Below, one piece after another: positions 24,055 to 32,566 of a stretch of DNA of 39,029 nucleotides. Each line of letters starts with the position of its first letter. Within the stretch, counting starts at the first letter, position 1. This DNA comes from Pedosphaera sp. (GTDB taxonomy: Bacteria > Verrucomicrobiota > Verrucomicrobiia > Limisphaerales > DSYF01): contig JAFMIZ010000014.1 of the NCBI GenBank assembly GCA_017853715.1, positions 1 through 39,029 on the forward strand. The letters run 5' to 3'. Position numbers and translations under genes: made by a program. A model generated the notes under the pieces. It was not told the origin of the DNA. It worked only from the letters and a program-made list of their open reading frames with translations, and did no database searches.

Positions 24055-24387
24055 ATGGAAGTCCAAGCCATCACCAAGAATATCAACACCAGCGCCCAGA
24101 AGATGCGCGAAGTGGTGCGGCAGATCCAAGGGTTGCCCGCCCTCCAAGCGGCGGCGACGCTCTCGTTCATGCCGGGCAAGCGCGCAACGGTTGTTGCCAA
24201 GACGCTGAAGAGTGCGATTGCCAATGCCGAAAACAACAACAGCCTCAAGCCCGAATCCTTGAGCGTCAAGATCGCCACGGCGGGGACAGCTTCTACCTAC
24301 AAGCGGTTCCAGCCCAAGGCGCGCGGCTCTGCAGGCCCGATTTTGAAGCGTCATTGTCACGTGAAGATTGTGTTAACCGACGAGTAA
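24055..24387 (+). CDS. rplV: 50S ribosomal protein L22
   Basis: 110 residues. It shows the family pattern QKMREVVRQIQGLPALQAAATLSF, then VVAKTLKSAIANAENN and the long beta-hairpin region ending FQPKARGSAGPILKRHCHVKIVL, whose tip reaches the peptide exit tunnel. The starting segment (AITKNINTSAQK) is shorter than in many homologues. It is packed between rpsS and rpsC with gaps of 1 and 6 bases. Confidence 0.97.
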   Translation: MEVQAITKNINTSAQKMREVVRQIQGLPALQAAATLSFMPGKRATVVAKTLKSAIANAENNNSLKPESLSVKIATAGTASTYKRFQPKARGSAGPILKRHCHVKIVLTDE

Positions 24388-24393
24388 GAGCGT

Positions 24394-25062
24394 ATGGGTC
24401 AAAAAACTAATCCAATCGGCCTCCGCATTGCCGTCACCAAGGACTGGCGTTCCAAGTGGTATGCCAACAAGAAGGACTTCGCGGCTCTGGTCGTTGAAGA
24501 TAATCGCATTCGCACCTTCCTGAAAAAGAAGCTCGAGGGCGCTGCTGTGCCGCGTATCTTGATTGAGCGCGCTGCCAGCCGTTGCCGCGTTACCATCCAG
24601 ACTGCTCGTCCGGGCGTCGTAATCGGTCGCAAGGGCGCGGAAATCGATAAGCTCAAGGAAGAATTGGCCAAGTTGACCGGCAAAGATATTTACGTGGACA
24701 TCGTCGAGGTGAAGAGCCCCGATTTGGATGCCCAGTTGGTGGCTGAAAACATTGCTCTTCAATTGGAACGCCGTGTGTCCTTCCGCCGCGCGATGAAGAA
24801 GGCGTTGCAGGTCACCCGCGACTTGGGTGCGCAAGGCATCAAGATTCGTTGCGCTGGTCGTCTCGGTGGCGCTGAACTCGCCCGGGTTGAGTCGTATCAC
24901 TGGGGGCGGGTTCCTCTGCACACCTTGCGCGCGGAAATCGATTACGGATTTGCCGAGGCGAAGACCCTTTACGGCAAGTTGGGTGTGAAGTGCTGGATCT
25001 GCAAAGGTGACCGCAAGCCTGTCAAAGCTGAAGCAGTCAAGACTGAAACCGTTGCCGCCTAA
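24394..25062 (+). CDS. rpsC: 30S ribosomal protein S3
   Basis: 222 residues. It starts [18 protein letters not shown] and carries the KH-type RNA-binding motif [19 protein letters not shown] and the C-terminal S3 domain with [20 protein letters not shown]3 forms part of the mRNA entry channel. A short tail ([14 protein letters not shown]), rich in Lys, Ala and Val, follows the conserved end. Six bases separate it from rplV. Confidence 0.98.
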   Translation: MGQKTNPIGLRIAVTKDWRSKWYANKKDFAALVVEDNRIRTFLKKKLEGAAVPRILIERAASRCRVTIQTARPGVVIGRKGAEIDKLKEELAKLTGKDIYVDIVEVKSPDLDAQLVAENIALQLERRVSFRRAMKKALQVTRDLGAQGIKIRCAGRLGGAELARVESYHWGRVPLHTLRAEIDYGFAEAKTLYGKLGVKCWICKGDRKPVKAEAVKTETVAA

Positions 25063-25079
25063 TCAGGAGATATCGAGTT

Positions 25080-25496
25080 ATGGCAATGATGCCCGAGAGA
25101 GTTAAGTTTCGCAAAATGCAGCGCGGTAGCCGCCGTGGCTTGGCCACCAGCGGCAACACCGTGGCATTCGGCGAATACGGTTTGATGTGCCTTGATCGCG
25201 CATGGCTGGATACCAAGCAATTGGAAGCCTGCCGTGTGGCCATCACCCGTCACATGAAGCGCCACGGCAAGCTGTGGATCCGCGTGTTCCCGCAGAAGTC
25301 GTTCACCAAGAAGCCCCTCGAAGTGCGTATGGGAACGGGCAAAGGCCCGCTCGAATCTTGGGTGGCAGTGGTTCGCCCTGCGAACATCTTGTTCGAAGTG
25401 GATGGTGTGCCGGAGCCCATCGCCCGTGAGGCCATGCGTTTGGCGGCCGCAAAATTGCCCATCGCGACGAAGTTTGTCGCCCGTCACAAGCACTAA
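25080..25496 (+). CDS. rplP: 50S ribosomal protein L16
   Basis: 138 residues, standard length. It contains RVKFRKMQRGSRRGLATSGN, AFGEYGLM and RVFPQKSFTKKPLEVRMGTG, which define L16, near the A site of the large subunit. A good ribosome binding site (AGGAGAT) lies about 8 bases before the ATG, one of the clearest in this operon. It lies between rpsC and rpmC as in other S10 operons. Confidence 0.98.
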   Translation: MAMMPERVKFRKMQRGSRRGLATSGNTVAFGEYGLMCLDRAWLDTKQLEACRVAITRHMKRHGKLWIRVFPQKSFTKKPLEVRMGTGKGPLESWVAVVRPANILFEVDGVPEPIAREAMRLAAAKLPIATKFVARHKH

Positions 25497-25507
25497 CCTG
25501 AGCCGAA

Positions 25508-25717
25508 ATGAAATTTCCAGAAATCAAAGATTCAACGGCGGCGGAGTTGTCGGCCAAGAGCCGCGACCTGCGCCAGGAGTTGTTCAACTTGCGCCTGCAG
25601 CAAGCGAGCGCGCAGTTGGAGAAGCCGGCCCGCCTGCGCCAGTTGCGCCGGGACATCGCCCGAGTTGAGACCCGTTTGTCCCAGCTCCGCAACGAGCCAA
25701 CCAAGAAGGCAGCCTAA
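25508..25717 (+). CDS. rpmC: 50S ribosomal protein L29
   Basis: 69 residues, two-helix protein at the exit of the peptide tunnel. It has EIKDSTAAELSAKSRDLRQELFNLRLQQ followed by the basic RLRQLRRDIARVETRLSQL, matching the L29 pattern split across its two helices. Eleven bases separate it from rplP and 3 bases from rpsQ. It shows no extension or irregularity. Confidence 0.96.
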   Translation: MKFPEIKDSTAAELSAKSRDLRQELFNLRLQQASAQLEKPARLRQLRRDIARVETRLSQLRNEPTKKAA

Positions 25718-25720
25718 GGT

Positions 25721-26029
25721 ATGTCCGAGACCACGAATAAAGCAGTGCAACTAGCAGAAGAGCGCGGCAAGCGCAAGGAACGCACCGGTGAGGTGATTTC
25801 TAACAAGATGAACCGCACCATCGTGGTGCGCGTCACGCGCCGTCACCCGCATCCGCAGTTCAAGAAGGTCGTCACGACCTATAACAAGTTTTACGCGCAC
25901 GACGAAAAGCAGGAAGCCAAGATCGGCGACCGCGTGCGTATCATTGAGACCCGGCCGATTTCCAAGCTGAAGCGCTGGCGCCTCGTTGAAGTTGTTGAAC
26001 GCGCTCCGGAAGTGAATCCGGTCGCCTAA
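25721..26029 (+). CDS. rpsQ: 30S ribosomal protein S17
   Basis: 102 residues. The OB-fold core runs from KERTGEVISNKMNRTIVVRVT through YNKFYAHDEKQEAKIGDRVRI to ETRPISKLKRWRLVEVVE, all typical. It is longer than the usual 80-85 because of an N-terminal addition of about 18 residues (SETTNKAVQLAEERGK) and a short tail. S17 binds the 5' domain of 16S rRNA. Confidence 0.97.
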   Translation: MSETTNKAVQLAEERGKRKERTGEVISNKMNRTIVVRVTRRHPHPQFKKVVTTYNKFYAHDEKQEAKIGDRVRIIETRPISKLKRWRLVEVVERAPEVNPVA

Positions 26030-26038
26030 GAAAGAACC

Positions 26039-26404
26039 ATGTTACAAGTCCGTTCCAGTCTCGATGTGGCCGATAACACAGGCGCGAAAGTCGCTTGGGC
26101 GATTGGCGTGCTCGGTCGCAACCAGCGCTACGCCCGTATCGGTGACGTGATCAAGGTTCACATCAAGGAAGCCGCCCCCGATGGCCAGGTCAAAAAGGGC
26201 GAGGTTCATGATGCCGTAGTCGTTCGTACCCGCGAAGCCGTCCGCCGCAATGACGGATCCGTGCTGCGCTTCGATTCGAACGCGTGCGTGATCATCGACA
26301 AAGAATTGAATCCCAAGGGCACCCGTATCTTCGGGCCGATCGCCCGCGAACTGCGCGACAAGAAGTTCATGAAGATCATCTCGCTCGCGCCGGAGGTAGT
26401 TTGA
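26039..26404 (+). CDS. rplN: 50S ribosomal protein L14
   Basis: 121 residues, normal size. It contains [17 protein letters not shown], the [15 protein letters not shown] segment, [14 protein letters not shown] and the ending [25 protein letters not shown], all diagnostic. L14 sits at the subunit interface and contacts 16S rRNA. Nine bases separate it from rpsQ and 2 from rplX. Confidence 0.98.
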   Translation: MLQVRSSLDVADNTGAKVAWAIGVLGRNQRYARIGDVIKVHIKEAAPDGQVKKGEVHDAVVVRTREAVRRNDGSVLRFDSNACVIIDKELNPKGTRIFGPIARELRDKKFMKIISLAPEVV

Positions 26405-26406
26405 GT

Positions 26407-26679
26407 ATGTCAAAGCAGCATGTCAAAAAAGGCGACGAAGTGGTCGTGATTGCTGGAGCCGACAAGGGCAAGCGCGGCAAGATCATCACCGTTGTGCCGA
26501 AACAGCAGCGCGTGTTCATCGAGGGCGTTCACCTCATCAAGAAGCATCAGCGTAAGACCCAGCAGAATCCCAACGGCGCCATTTTGGAGCGAGAAGGGAC
26601 CATTCACATCTCCAATGTGATGCTGTCATCAAAGTTTGACGCCCGCGCGGAGAAGCGTGGCACAAAGGCAGCCGCCTAA
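26407..26679 (+). CDS. rplX: 50S ribosomal protein L24
   Basis: 90 residues from the ATG at 26407. The KOW motif is intact ([19 protein letters not shown]), followed by [15 protein letters not shown] and [10 protein letters not shown]. The frame stays open upstream to 26284, but that region is within rplN and not L24-like, so the ATG that starts [10 protein letters not shown] is chosen. L24 is an early assembly initiator of the large subunit. Confidence 0.97.
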   Translation: MSKQHVKKGDEVVVIAGADKGKRGKIITVVPKQQRVFIEGVHLIKKHQRKTQQNPNGAILEREGTIHISNVMLSSKFDARAEKRGTKAAA

Positions 26680-26708
26680 CGCTCCGGCAATAACCGGACA
26701 AAAGCGAA

Positions 26709-27251
26709 ATGAAAGCCAGACTCCATCAGAAATACGTTGAAGAAGTGGTTCCTGCTCTCAAAGAGAGCCGGAAGTATGGGAACGTCCACCAAATCCCGCG
26801 CCTGGAAAAGATCGTTGTGAATATGGGTGTTCGCTCCGACCTCGAAAAGGCTGCGTTGGACGACGCCGCCAAGGATTTGGCGGCCATCACCGGTCGCAAG
26901 CCGGCGATCAGCAAGTCCCGCCACAGCATCGCGAACTTCAAGCTCCGTCAGGGCCAGCCGATCGGCTGCCGCGTGACGCTCCGCAAGGATGCGATGTATG
27001 AGTTTTTCGATCGCCTCGTTGCGGCCACTCTGCCTCGTATTCGTGACTTCCGCGGTCTTTCGCCGCGCAAGTTTGACGGTCGCGGCAATTATACTTTTGG
27101 TGTGCCTGACCAGACAATCTTTCCGGAGATCGAACTGGACAAGGTGAAGCGCAACCAGGGCATGGACATCACCATCGTGACCAGTGCCCCGACGGATGAC
27201 GAGGCCCGTGAGTTGCTGAAGTTGATGGGGTTCCCCTTTTCGGAGAGATAA
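26709..27251 (+). CDS. rplE: 50S ribosomal protein L5
   Basis: 180 residues, standard length. Landmarks are [61 protein letters not shown] and the closing DIVTSAP-like segment reading [21 protein letters not shown]5 binds 5S rRNA and contacts the P-site tRNA. It follows rplX after 29 bases, one of the larger gaps in this part of the operon. Confidence 0.98.
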   Translation: MKARLHQKYVEEVVPALKESRKYGNVHQIPRLEKIVVNMGVRSDLEKAALDDAAKDLAAITGRKPAISKSRHSIANFKLRQGQPIGCRVTLRKDAMYEFFDRLVAATLPRIRDFRGLSPRKFDGRGNYTFGVPDQTIFPEIELDKVKRNQGMDITIVTSAPTDDEARELLKLMGFPFSER

Positions 27252-27256
27252 TCGTT

Positions 27257-27526
27257 ATGGCGAAGAAATCATGGTTTGAGCGCAACAAGCGCAAGGCGGC
27301 GACGGTGAAGAAATACGCCGCGCTCCGTGCCGAGCTGAAGGCGAAACAAGACTATGCCGGCCTGGCCAAGTTGCCCCGCGATGCAAGCCCAACGCGCTTG
27401 GTGAATCGCTGCGCGATCAGTGGTCGCCGCCACGCGTTCATCCGCAAGTTTGGCGTGTCTCGTTTGACGTTCCGCGAAGCGGCGCTAAACGGTTTGATTC
27501 CTGGTGTGACCAAAGCAAGCTGGTAA
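27257..27526 (+). CDS. rpsN: 30S ribosomal protein S14 (zinc-free form)
   Basis: 89 residues, the long form of S14. It has [20 protein letters not shown] at the start and the conserved [22 protein letters not shown] and [18 protein letters not shown]. The zinc-binding form has two CxxC pairs; here only one of those cysteines remains, so this is the zinc-independent type. It lies between rplE and rpsH with gaps of 5 and 4 bases. Confidence 0.97.
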   Translation: MAKKSWFERNKRKAATVKKYAALRAELKAKQDYAGLAKLPRDASPTRLVNRCAISGRRHAFIRKFGVSRLTFREAALNGLIPGVTKASW

Positions 27527-27530
27527 ACTT

Positions 27531-27923
27531 ATGATCGATCCTATTTCTGACATGCTGACACGGATCCGCAATGCGGGCCGGGCGCAGCAGCCTGCCGTGG
27601 AAGTGCCGCACTCCAAGATTAAGGAGAGCATTGCCAACGTGTTGAAGCAGGAAGGCTATGTCTCCGCGGTGGAAGTCGCCGCTCCTGAAAAGTCACGCAA
27701 GAGCATCAGGCTGCATCTGAAGTATCTGGGCAAGAAGACGGTGCTCGAAGGATTGCGCCGCATCAGCACGCCCGGTCGCCGGGTGTATGTCGGATCAACC
27801 AAGATCCCGCGAGTTCGCGGCGGGCTGGGCGTTGCCGTGTTGTCCACGCCTGAAGGTGTTATGAGCGGGGTCGAAGCGAAACGAAAGAATCTCGGCGGAG
27901 AAATCCTCTGCTACGTTTGGTAA
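27531..27923 (+). CDS. rpsH: 30S ribosomal protein S8
   Basis: 130 residues, normal. The start IDPISDMLTRIRNAGRA, the central KSRKSIRLHLKYLG segment, and the C-terminal half with GLRRISTPGRRVYVG, VLSTPEGVMSG and GGEILCYVW are all canonical. In Escherichia coli S8 is the translational repressor of the spc operon; whether that holds here is not visible from sequence. Confidence 0.98.
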   Translation: MIDPISDMLTRIRNAGRAQQPAVEVPHSKIKESIANVLKQEGYVSAVEVAAPEKSRKSIRLHLKYLGKKTVLEGLRRISTPGRRVYVGSTKIPRVRGGLGVAVLSTPEGVMSGVEAKRKNLGGEILCYVW

Positions 27924-27934
27924 GGATTTGAGTT

Positions 27935-28471
27935 ATGTCACGTATTGGTAAAATGCCGATCACCATCCCCGCCAAAGTCAAGGTGGAGGTGAAGGGCCAG
28001 AAAGTTCATGTCGAAGGGCCGAAAGGCAAGCTCGACTGGCAATTGCCCGCTCGCACCACTGTCAAGGTGGACAATGGTCAGGTGCTCGTCAGCCGTGAGG
28101 GCGATGACGCGCAGGCGAAGGCTTTGCATGGCCTCAGCCGCGCGTTGGTCCAGAACATGGTGACCGGTGTCTCTGAAGGCTTCGTCAAGAAGCTCGAGAT
28201 CCAGGGCGTCGGTTTCAAAGCCGCCGTTCAAGGCAAGACCGTAACGATGAATTTGGGTTACTCTCACCCGATCAATTATTCGATTCCGGACCAGGTCAAA
28301 GTTACGGTGGAAGAGAACACCAAGCTCACCATCGAAGGTCCTGACGCGCAGAAGGTCGGCCAGGTTGCTGCCGAGTTGCGTGGATTCTACCCACCGGAGC
28401 CTTACAAGGGCAAGGGTGTCCGCTACTCCGATGAGCGCGTGGAGCGCAAGGAAGGCAAGACCGTCCAATAA
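27935..28471 (+). CDS. rplF: 50S ribosomal protein L6
   Basis: 178 residues, standard. It begins SRIGKMPITIPAKVKVEVKG, and the second half has LEIQGVGFKAAVQGKTVTMN and the RNA-binding GPDAQKVGQVAAELRGFYPP and EPYKGKGVRYSDE stretches. L6 lies near the factor-binding region of the large subunit. A 43-base gap with a run of seven T follows, before rplR. Confidence 0.98.
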   Translation: MSRIGKMPITIPAKVKVEVKGQKVHVEGPKGKLDWQLPARTTVKVDNGQVLVSREGDDAQAKALHGLSRALVQNMVTGVSEGFVKKLEIQGVGFKAAVQGKTVTMNLGYSHPINYSIPDQVKVTVEENTKLTIEGPDAQKVGQVAAELRGFYPPEPYKGKGVRYSDERVERKEGKTVQ

Positions 28472-28514
28472 ACTTTTTTTAACTGGTGCACGGCCTGTTC
28501 CGTGACCGCGAAGC

Positions 28515-28877
28515 ATGAAAGTCCAAAAACGACAAAATTTGAAGTTGCGCCGCCGCTGGCGGATCCGCAGCAAGATCAACGGCACCGCCGAACGTCCGCG
28601 CATGAGCGCTTGTTTCACGAACACGCACATCTACGTGCAGTTTGTGGACGACGAGAAGGGCTCCACCCTTGCCGCCGTTTCCACCCGCGAAAAGGGCAAG
28701 GCAGTTGCCAAGTCCCGCGCGAACATTGCGACCGCCACGGAACTGGGCAAGCTGGCGGCCGAGGCGGCAAAATCCAAGGGCATCTCCGCCGTGGTATTTG
28801 ACCGTGGTGGCAACCCTTATCATGGCAAGGTCAAGGCCCTCGCAGATGCAGCTCGTGAAGCCGGGCTCAAGTTTTAA
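28515..28877 (+). CDS. rplR: 50S ribosomal protein L18
   Basis: 120 residues. The basic start (VQKRQNLKLRRRWRIRSKIN) replaces the usual shorter leader; then GTAERPRMSACFTNTHIYVQ, VAKSRANIATATELGKLAAE and the closing VVFDRGGNPYHGKVKALADA identify L18, which binds 5S rRNA with L5. It is followed by rpsE after 18 bases. Confidence 0.97.
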   Translation: MKVQKRQNLKLRRRWRIRSKINGTAERPRMSACFTNTHIYVQFVDDEKGSTLAAVSTREKGKAVAKSRANIATATELGKLAAEAAKSKGISAVVFDRGGNPYHGKVKALADAAREAGLKF

Positions 28878-28895
28878 TCTCAACCGAATAACACT

Positions 28896-29579
28896 GTGGC
28901 AGACGAAAAAAATATTCCTGTAACCCCGGCGGCGGATGTCGCTGCGGAAGCGCCCGAGGCCAGTGCGCCGCCAGAACAGCAGCGCGAGCGTGGTGGACGC
29001 GGGCAGGGGCGCGGTGGACGCGGGCAGGGCGGCGGCTTTGGTCGTCGTCCGCGCAATGACCAGCCCGGCGAAAAGACCGGCGAAGAATTGGTGGAGAAAG
29101 TTGTCTTCATCAATCGTTCTGCCAAGGTTGTCAAGGGCGGTCGCCGTTTCAATTTCAGTGCCCTTGTGGTCGTCGGCGACAAGAAGGGCAAAGTCGGCGT
29201 GGGGCTGGGCAAGGCCAGCGAAGTGGCAGATGCCATTCGTCGCGGCGGTGAGATGGCCCGCACCAACATGCTGGCAGTTTCGCTCAATGGCCCGACCATT
29301 CCGCACGAAGTGCATTGCCGTTACGGCGGAGCGAAGATTCTCCTGCGTCCGGCTTCTCCTGGAACGGGCATCATCGCCGGCAAGACGGTTCGCGCCGTGC
29401 TTGAGTCGGCTGGTGTCAAGGACGTGCTGAGCAAGTCTCTTGGTTCCAAGAACGCGGCCAACGTGGTGAAGGCCACCTTGAACGGGCTCCTAAGCCTTCG
29501 TTTGCGCGAAGCCATATACAAGGCCCGTGGTATTGAAATGAAAAAGGCCAAGGCCGATGAAGCCGTGGCAGCAGCTTAA
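28896..29579 (+). CDS. rpsE: 30S ribosomal protein S5 with RGG-like N-terminal extension
   Basis: 227 residues from a GTG start, against about 165-170 for typical S5. The core begins near residue 64 ([20 protein letters not shown]) and includes [18 protein letters not shown] and [21 protein letters not shown], which are canonical. The first 60 residues consist of an acidic/Ala-Pro stretch followed by an Arg/Gly/Gln-rich part (residues 31-51), encoded in part by a 21-base tandem repeat starting at 28992 and 29013. The extension resembles disordered RNA-binding RGG tails. S5 helps keep decoding accurate and, with S3 and S4, lines the mRNA entry. Confidence 0.96.
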   Translation: MADEKNIPVTPAADVAAEAPEASAPPEQQRERGGRGQGRGGRGQGGGFGRRPRNDQPGEKTGEELVEKVVFINRSAKVVKGGRRFNFSALVVVGDKKGKVGVGLGKASEVADAIRRGGEMARTNMLAVSLNGPTIPHEVHCRYGGAKILLRPASPGTGIIAGKTVRAVLESAGVKDVLSKSLGSKNAANVVKATLNGLLSLRLREAIYKARGIEMKKAKADEAVAAA

Positions 29580-29585
29580 TAGGTT

Positions 29586-30056
29586 ATGCGACTCCATGAT
29601 TTGAAGCCCCGTCCGGGCGCCAAGCACCGCCGCAAGCGTCTTGGTCAAGGTGAATCCAGCGGCCGCGGCAAAACGTCCGGTCGTGGTGGTAAGGGCCAGA
29701 CGGCCCGTTCCGGCAGTTCGATCCGCATCGGATTCGAAGGCGGCCAGATGCCGTTGATCCGCCGTATTCCCAAGCGCGGTTTCAACAACGCCCGTTTCGC
29801 GACGGTGTATCTCCCGGTCAACATCGAGTCGTTGAACAGCTTTGACGACGGTGCCCGCGTGGATGAATCCGTGTTGCGTGCCGCCGGTCTGGCCAGCGGC
29901 AAGTCTGATGGCATAAAGATTCTCGGTGATGGCGAATTAAGCAAGAGACTCACGGTGTGCGCGAGCGCGTTCAGCGCCTCGGCCCGCGCTAAGATCGAGG
30001 CCAAGGGTGGCAAGTGCGAAGTGGTCGCCAAGAAGGCTGAGACCGCCAAGGCATAA
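29586..30056 (+). CDS. rplO: 50S ribosomal protein L15
   Basis: 156 residues. Typical landmarks are LKPRPGAKHRRKRLGQGESS, GRGKTSGRGGKGQTARSGS and IGFEGGQMPLIRRIPKRGF, and the C-terminal ILGDGELSKRLTVCASAFS. It follows rpsE by 6 bases, so rpmD (L30), usually found between them, is not present. secY follows 17 bases later, the normal order. Confidence 0.97.
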   Translation: MRLHDLKPRPGAKHRRKRLGQGESSGRGKTSGRGGKGQTARSGSSIRIGFEGGQMPLIRRIPKRGFNNARFATVYLPVNIESLNSFDDGARVDESVLRAAGLASGKSDGIKILGDGELSKRLTVCASAFSASARAKIEAKGGKCEVVAKKAETAKA

Positions 30057-30073
30057 GTAGGGAATCATTCTCG

Positions 30074-31459
30074 ATGTTCGCGAACATCCGCAACACACTC
30101 GGCAATTGCTTGAAGATTCCGGAACTGAAGTCCCGGATCATCTTCACCATCATCGTGCTCGCGATTTGCCGGTTGGCAGCGGTCGTCCGCGTACCCGGTC
30201 TTGATGGTAAGGCGCTGGCCGATTTCTTTGCAGCCAATGCGCAGCAAGGTTCCATGCTGGGTATGTACAGCATGTTCACCGGTGGCGCGTTGGAGCAATG
30301 TGCGCTGGGTGCCCTAGGTATCATGCCCTACATCAGCGCAACGATCATCATTCAGTTGATGACGGCAGTCGTGCCGAAGTTAAGCAAGCTGGCTCGCGAA
30401 GAAGGCGGGCGCACCAAGATTGTCCAATATGGTCGCTATCTGACGGTATTGCTTTGCTTGGGCCAGGGGACGCTGATGACTTTGGGATGGGAGAATCCAT
30501 CCCAAATCTTCAACGGTTTCCAGGGCGACCTGGTGTTGTGGGAAAATATTTGGATTTATCGGATCACCACAGTGGTCATTCTGACGGCCGGCACGATGTT
30601 GTTGATGTGGCTAGGTGAGCAGATCACCGAGCGGGGCATCGGCAATGGCGTTTCCCTCATCATCACGATCGGTATCGTGGCTCGTTTTCCTCAGGCCGCT
30701 CAGTCTCTGGTGGACATGTTTTCTGGGGACGAGGCTTCCTCCAAGCTCAGGCTCGGAGAGGGGGCGCTCCTGATTTTCTTCTTGGTCGTGGTGATTGCCG
30801 CCGTCATTGCTGTCACGCAAGCTCAGCGAAAGATTCCGGTTCAATACGCCCAACGTGCTGTCGGCCGTAAAGTGTTCGCGGGTGGCACTTCTTTCATGCC
30901 GCTGAAGGTCAATTACGCCGGAGTGATGCCGATCATCTTTGCCTCTGCCATCCTGATGTTCCCGCAGAAGTTCTTCCAGTTGTTGGGCGGGCTGGTGGAG
31001 AACAAGTTTTTCAAGGACCTGTTCAATAGCCTCGCAGCCAACTTACAGCATGGCTCGATGCTTTATCTGATCGTTTACGGGTTGATGATTTTGTTTTTCT
31101 CCTACTTCTGGGTCGCGACACAATTCAACGAGCTCCAGATTTCTGACGATTTGAAGAAGAACGGTGGATATATTCCAGGCGTGCGTCCCGGTCAGGCGAC
31201 CAGCGATTACCTGCATCACGCGATGACTCGAATCACTCTGGCAGGCGCCGTCTTCCTGGTCATCATCGCCATTATCCCTGATTTGATGTATGCCAAGATG
31301 GGCATTCCGTATCCGGTCGCACAATTTTTCGGTGGTACGTCCATGTTGATCGCAGTGGGTGTCATGCTGGACACCATGCGCCAGATTGAATCACACCTCT
31401 TGATGCGCCATTACGACGGTTTCCTGAAGAAGGGCAAGATTAAGGGTCGTTTCAACTGA
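30074..31459 (+). CDS. secY: Preprotein translocase subunit SecY
   Basis: Channel-forming core of the Sec machinery. It is 461 residues with ten hydrophobic segments. The first segment follows FANIRNTLGNCLKIPELKSR; then come MFTGGALEQCALGALGIMPYISA, the TERGIGNGVSLII loop and the cytoplasmic loop with AQRKIPVQYAQR, and near the end NGGYIPGVRPGQATSDYL, all standard SecY motifs. The end (KKGKIKGRFN) matches the usual basic tail. It is followed at once by map, with no adk gene between them. Confidence 0.98.
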   Translation: MFANIRNTLGNCLKIPELKSRIIFTIIVLAICRLAAVVRVPGLDGKALADFFAANAQQGSMLGMYSMFTGGALEQCALGALGIMPYISATIIIQLMTAVVPKLSKLAREEGGRTKIVQYGRYLTVLLCLGQGTLMTLGWENPSQIFNGFQGDLVLWENIWIYRITTVVILTAGTMLLMWLGEQITERGIGNGVSLIITIGIVARFPQAAQSLVDMFSGDEASSKLRLGEGALLIFFLVVVIAAVIAVTQAQRKIPVQYAQRAVGRKVFAGGTSFMPLKVNYAGVMPIIFASAILMFPQKFFQLLGGLVENKFFKDLFNSLAANLQHGSMLYLIVYGLMILFFSYFWVATQFNELQISDDLKKNGGYIPGVRPGQATSDYLHHAMTRITLAGAVFLVIIAIIPDLMYAKMGIPYPVAQFFGGTSMLIAVGVMLDTMRQIESHLLMRHYDGFLKKGKIKGRFN

Positions 31460-31486
31460 TTGGCTCGCCAGTCGGTTGCAAAGCAC

Positions 31487-32260
31487 ATGATCATCCTTAA
31501 AACGGAGCGGGATTTGGAGGCGATGCGTCCGGCCTGTGCCGTAGCGGCAGCGGTGTTGTCCGAAGTGGCCGCATTCATCCGGCCGGGTGTCAGCCTGAAG
31601 CAGGTGGATGAGTTTGCGGCGGACCAAATCCGCAAACGCGGGTCAAAAAGTGCGTTTTTAGGGTATCGGAAGTATCCGTGCCATATCTGCATCTCGGTCA
31701 ATGACCAGGTAGTGCATGGGCTGGCCGGGCCGAAGGAATTGAAGTTTGGCGACATTGTCAGTCTGGATGTCGGAGTGATTCACAACGGGTTCATTGGCGA
31801 CAATGCCCGGACCGTGGCCGTCGGTGGTTGCAGCTTGGATGCCCAACGCCTGATGGATGTCACGGAACAGTCACTTTACGAAGGGATTGCGCAGGCAGTT
31901 CCTGGGAATCGGGTGGTGGACATCTCCCGGGCGGTGCAGACCTATGTTGAAAATCATGGGTTTAGCGTGGTTCGGGAGTTTGTGGGGCATGGGGTTGGTC
32001 GGACGATGCATGAGGAGCCGCAGGTTCCCAACTTCGTGGAAGGCAAATCTTCCCCGAGGCTGCGTCCGGGCATGACCATCGCGATTGAGCCGATGGTGAA
32101 CGCTGGTCAGTGCGGCGTGAAAATACTCAATGATGGCTGGACAGTGGTGACGCAAGATGGTTCACTCTCGGCCCATTTTGAGCATACGGTTTTGATCACT
32201 GAGTCAGAGCCGGAGATCTTGACATGTCTCGAGAAGACGCCTTTACGGTTGAAGGCGTGA
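31487..32260 (+). CDS. map: Methionine aminopeptidase, type I
   Basis: Removes the initiator methionine from nascent proteins. The five metal ligands are visible in SLDVG, GDNART, GHGVGR, AIEPM and HFEHT. From the ATG at 31487 (starting IILKTERDLEAM) it is 257 residues; a TTG at 31460 would add nine residues that do not fit the family. The last 12 codons overlap the start of the IF-1-like gene in another frame, giving a C-terminal tail ([14 protein letters not shown]) slightly longer than usual. Confidence 0.97.
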   Translation: MIILKTERDLEAMRPACAVAAAVLSEVAAFIRPGVSLKQVDEFAADQIRKRGSKSAFLGYRKYPCHICISVNDQVVHGLAGPKELKFGDIVSLDVGVIHNGFIGDNARTVAVGGCSLDAQRLMDVTEQSLYEGIAQAVPGNRVVDISRAVQTYVENHGFSVVREFVGHGVGRTMHEEPQVPNFVEGKSSPRLRPGMTIAIEPMVNAGQCGVKILNDGWTVVTQDGSLSAHFEHTVLITESEPEILTCLEKTPLRLKA

Positions 32261-32439
32261 TAGTTGAGGTCATTTCGCCCAGAACCTGCCGGGTTCGGCT
32301 GTCAAATGGCCATCATGTTTTTGGGTTTGTGGCTGGTCGGCGGGAAACACCGCCGGAGTTGGTTGAGGGAAAGCGGTTGTGGATGAAATTGTCGCCCTAC
32401 GATTTGTCGGAGGGCCGGATATTAACAGAAAAACTTTGA
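32224..32439 (+). CDS. Divergent IF-1 paralogue in the alpha operon
   Basis: 71 residues, the exact length of IF-1, in the place where infA usually lies (between map and rpmJ). The N-terminal part [18 protein letters not shown] and the C-terminal [12 protein letters not shown] match IF-1, so the OB fold is probably kept. The centre differs: the canonical AHISGKMR loop is replaced by GFVAGRRE, and the basic residues after it by PPELVEGK. Its ATG lies 37 bases inside map. With a canonical infA at 5037-5282, this copy may be a specialised or weakened factor; function is open. Confidence 0.82.
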   Translation: MSREDAFTVEGVIVEVISPRTCRVRLSNGHHVFGFVAGRRETPPELVEGKRLWMKLSPYDLSEGRILTEKL

Positions 32440-32443
32440 ATTT

Positions 32444-32557
32444 ATGAAGGTCCGCGCGTCAGTAAAAAAACTTTGTGAGCACTGCAAGGTAGTGCGTCGC
32501 AAGGGCGTCATTCGTGTTATTTGCACCAATCGGCGCCACAAACAACGTCAAGGCTAG
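32444..32557 (+). CDS. rpmJ: 50S ribosomal protein L36
   Basis: A 37-residue protein starting [20 protein letters not shown] and ending [12 protein letters not shown]. Cys11, Cys14, Cys27 and a His near residue 33 form the zinc ribbon of the C+ form. It is just 4 bases after the IF-1-like gene and 9 before rpsM, the normal alpha-operon order. No Shine-Dalgarno sequence is visible. Confidence 0.96.
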   Translation: MKVRASVKKLCEHCKVVRRKGVIRVICTNRRHKQRQG

Positions 32558-32566
32558 CATTCGATT

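Noticed and set aside
28472-28514. T-rich run after rplF as a terminator inside the ribosomal operon
   Set aside because: There is a run of seven T but no preceding stem of useful length, and the operon clearly continues.
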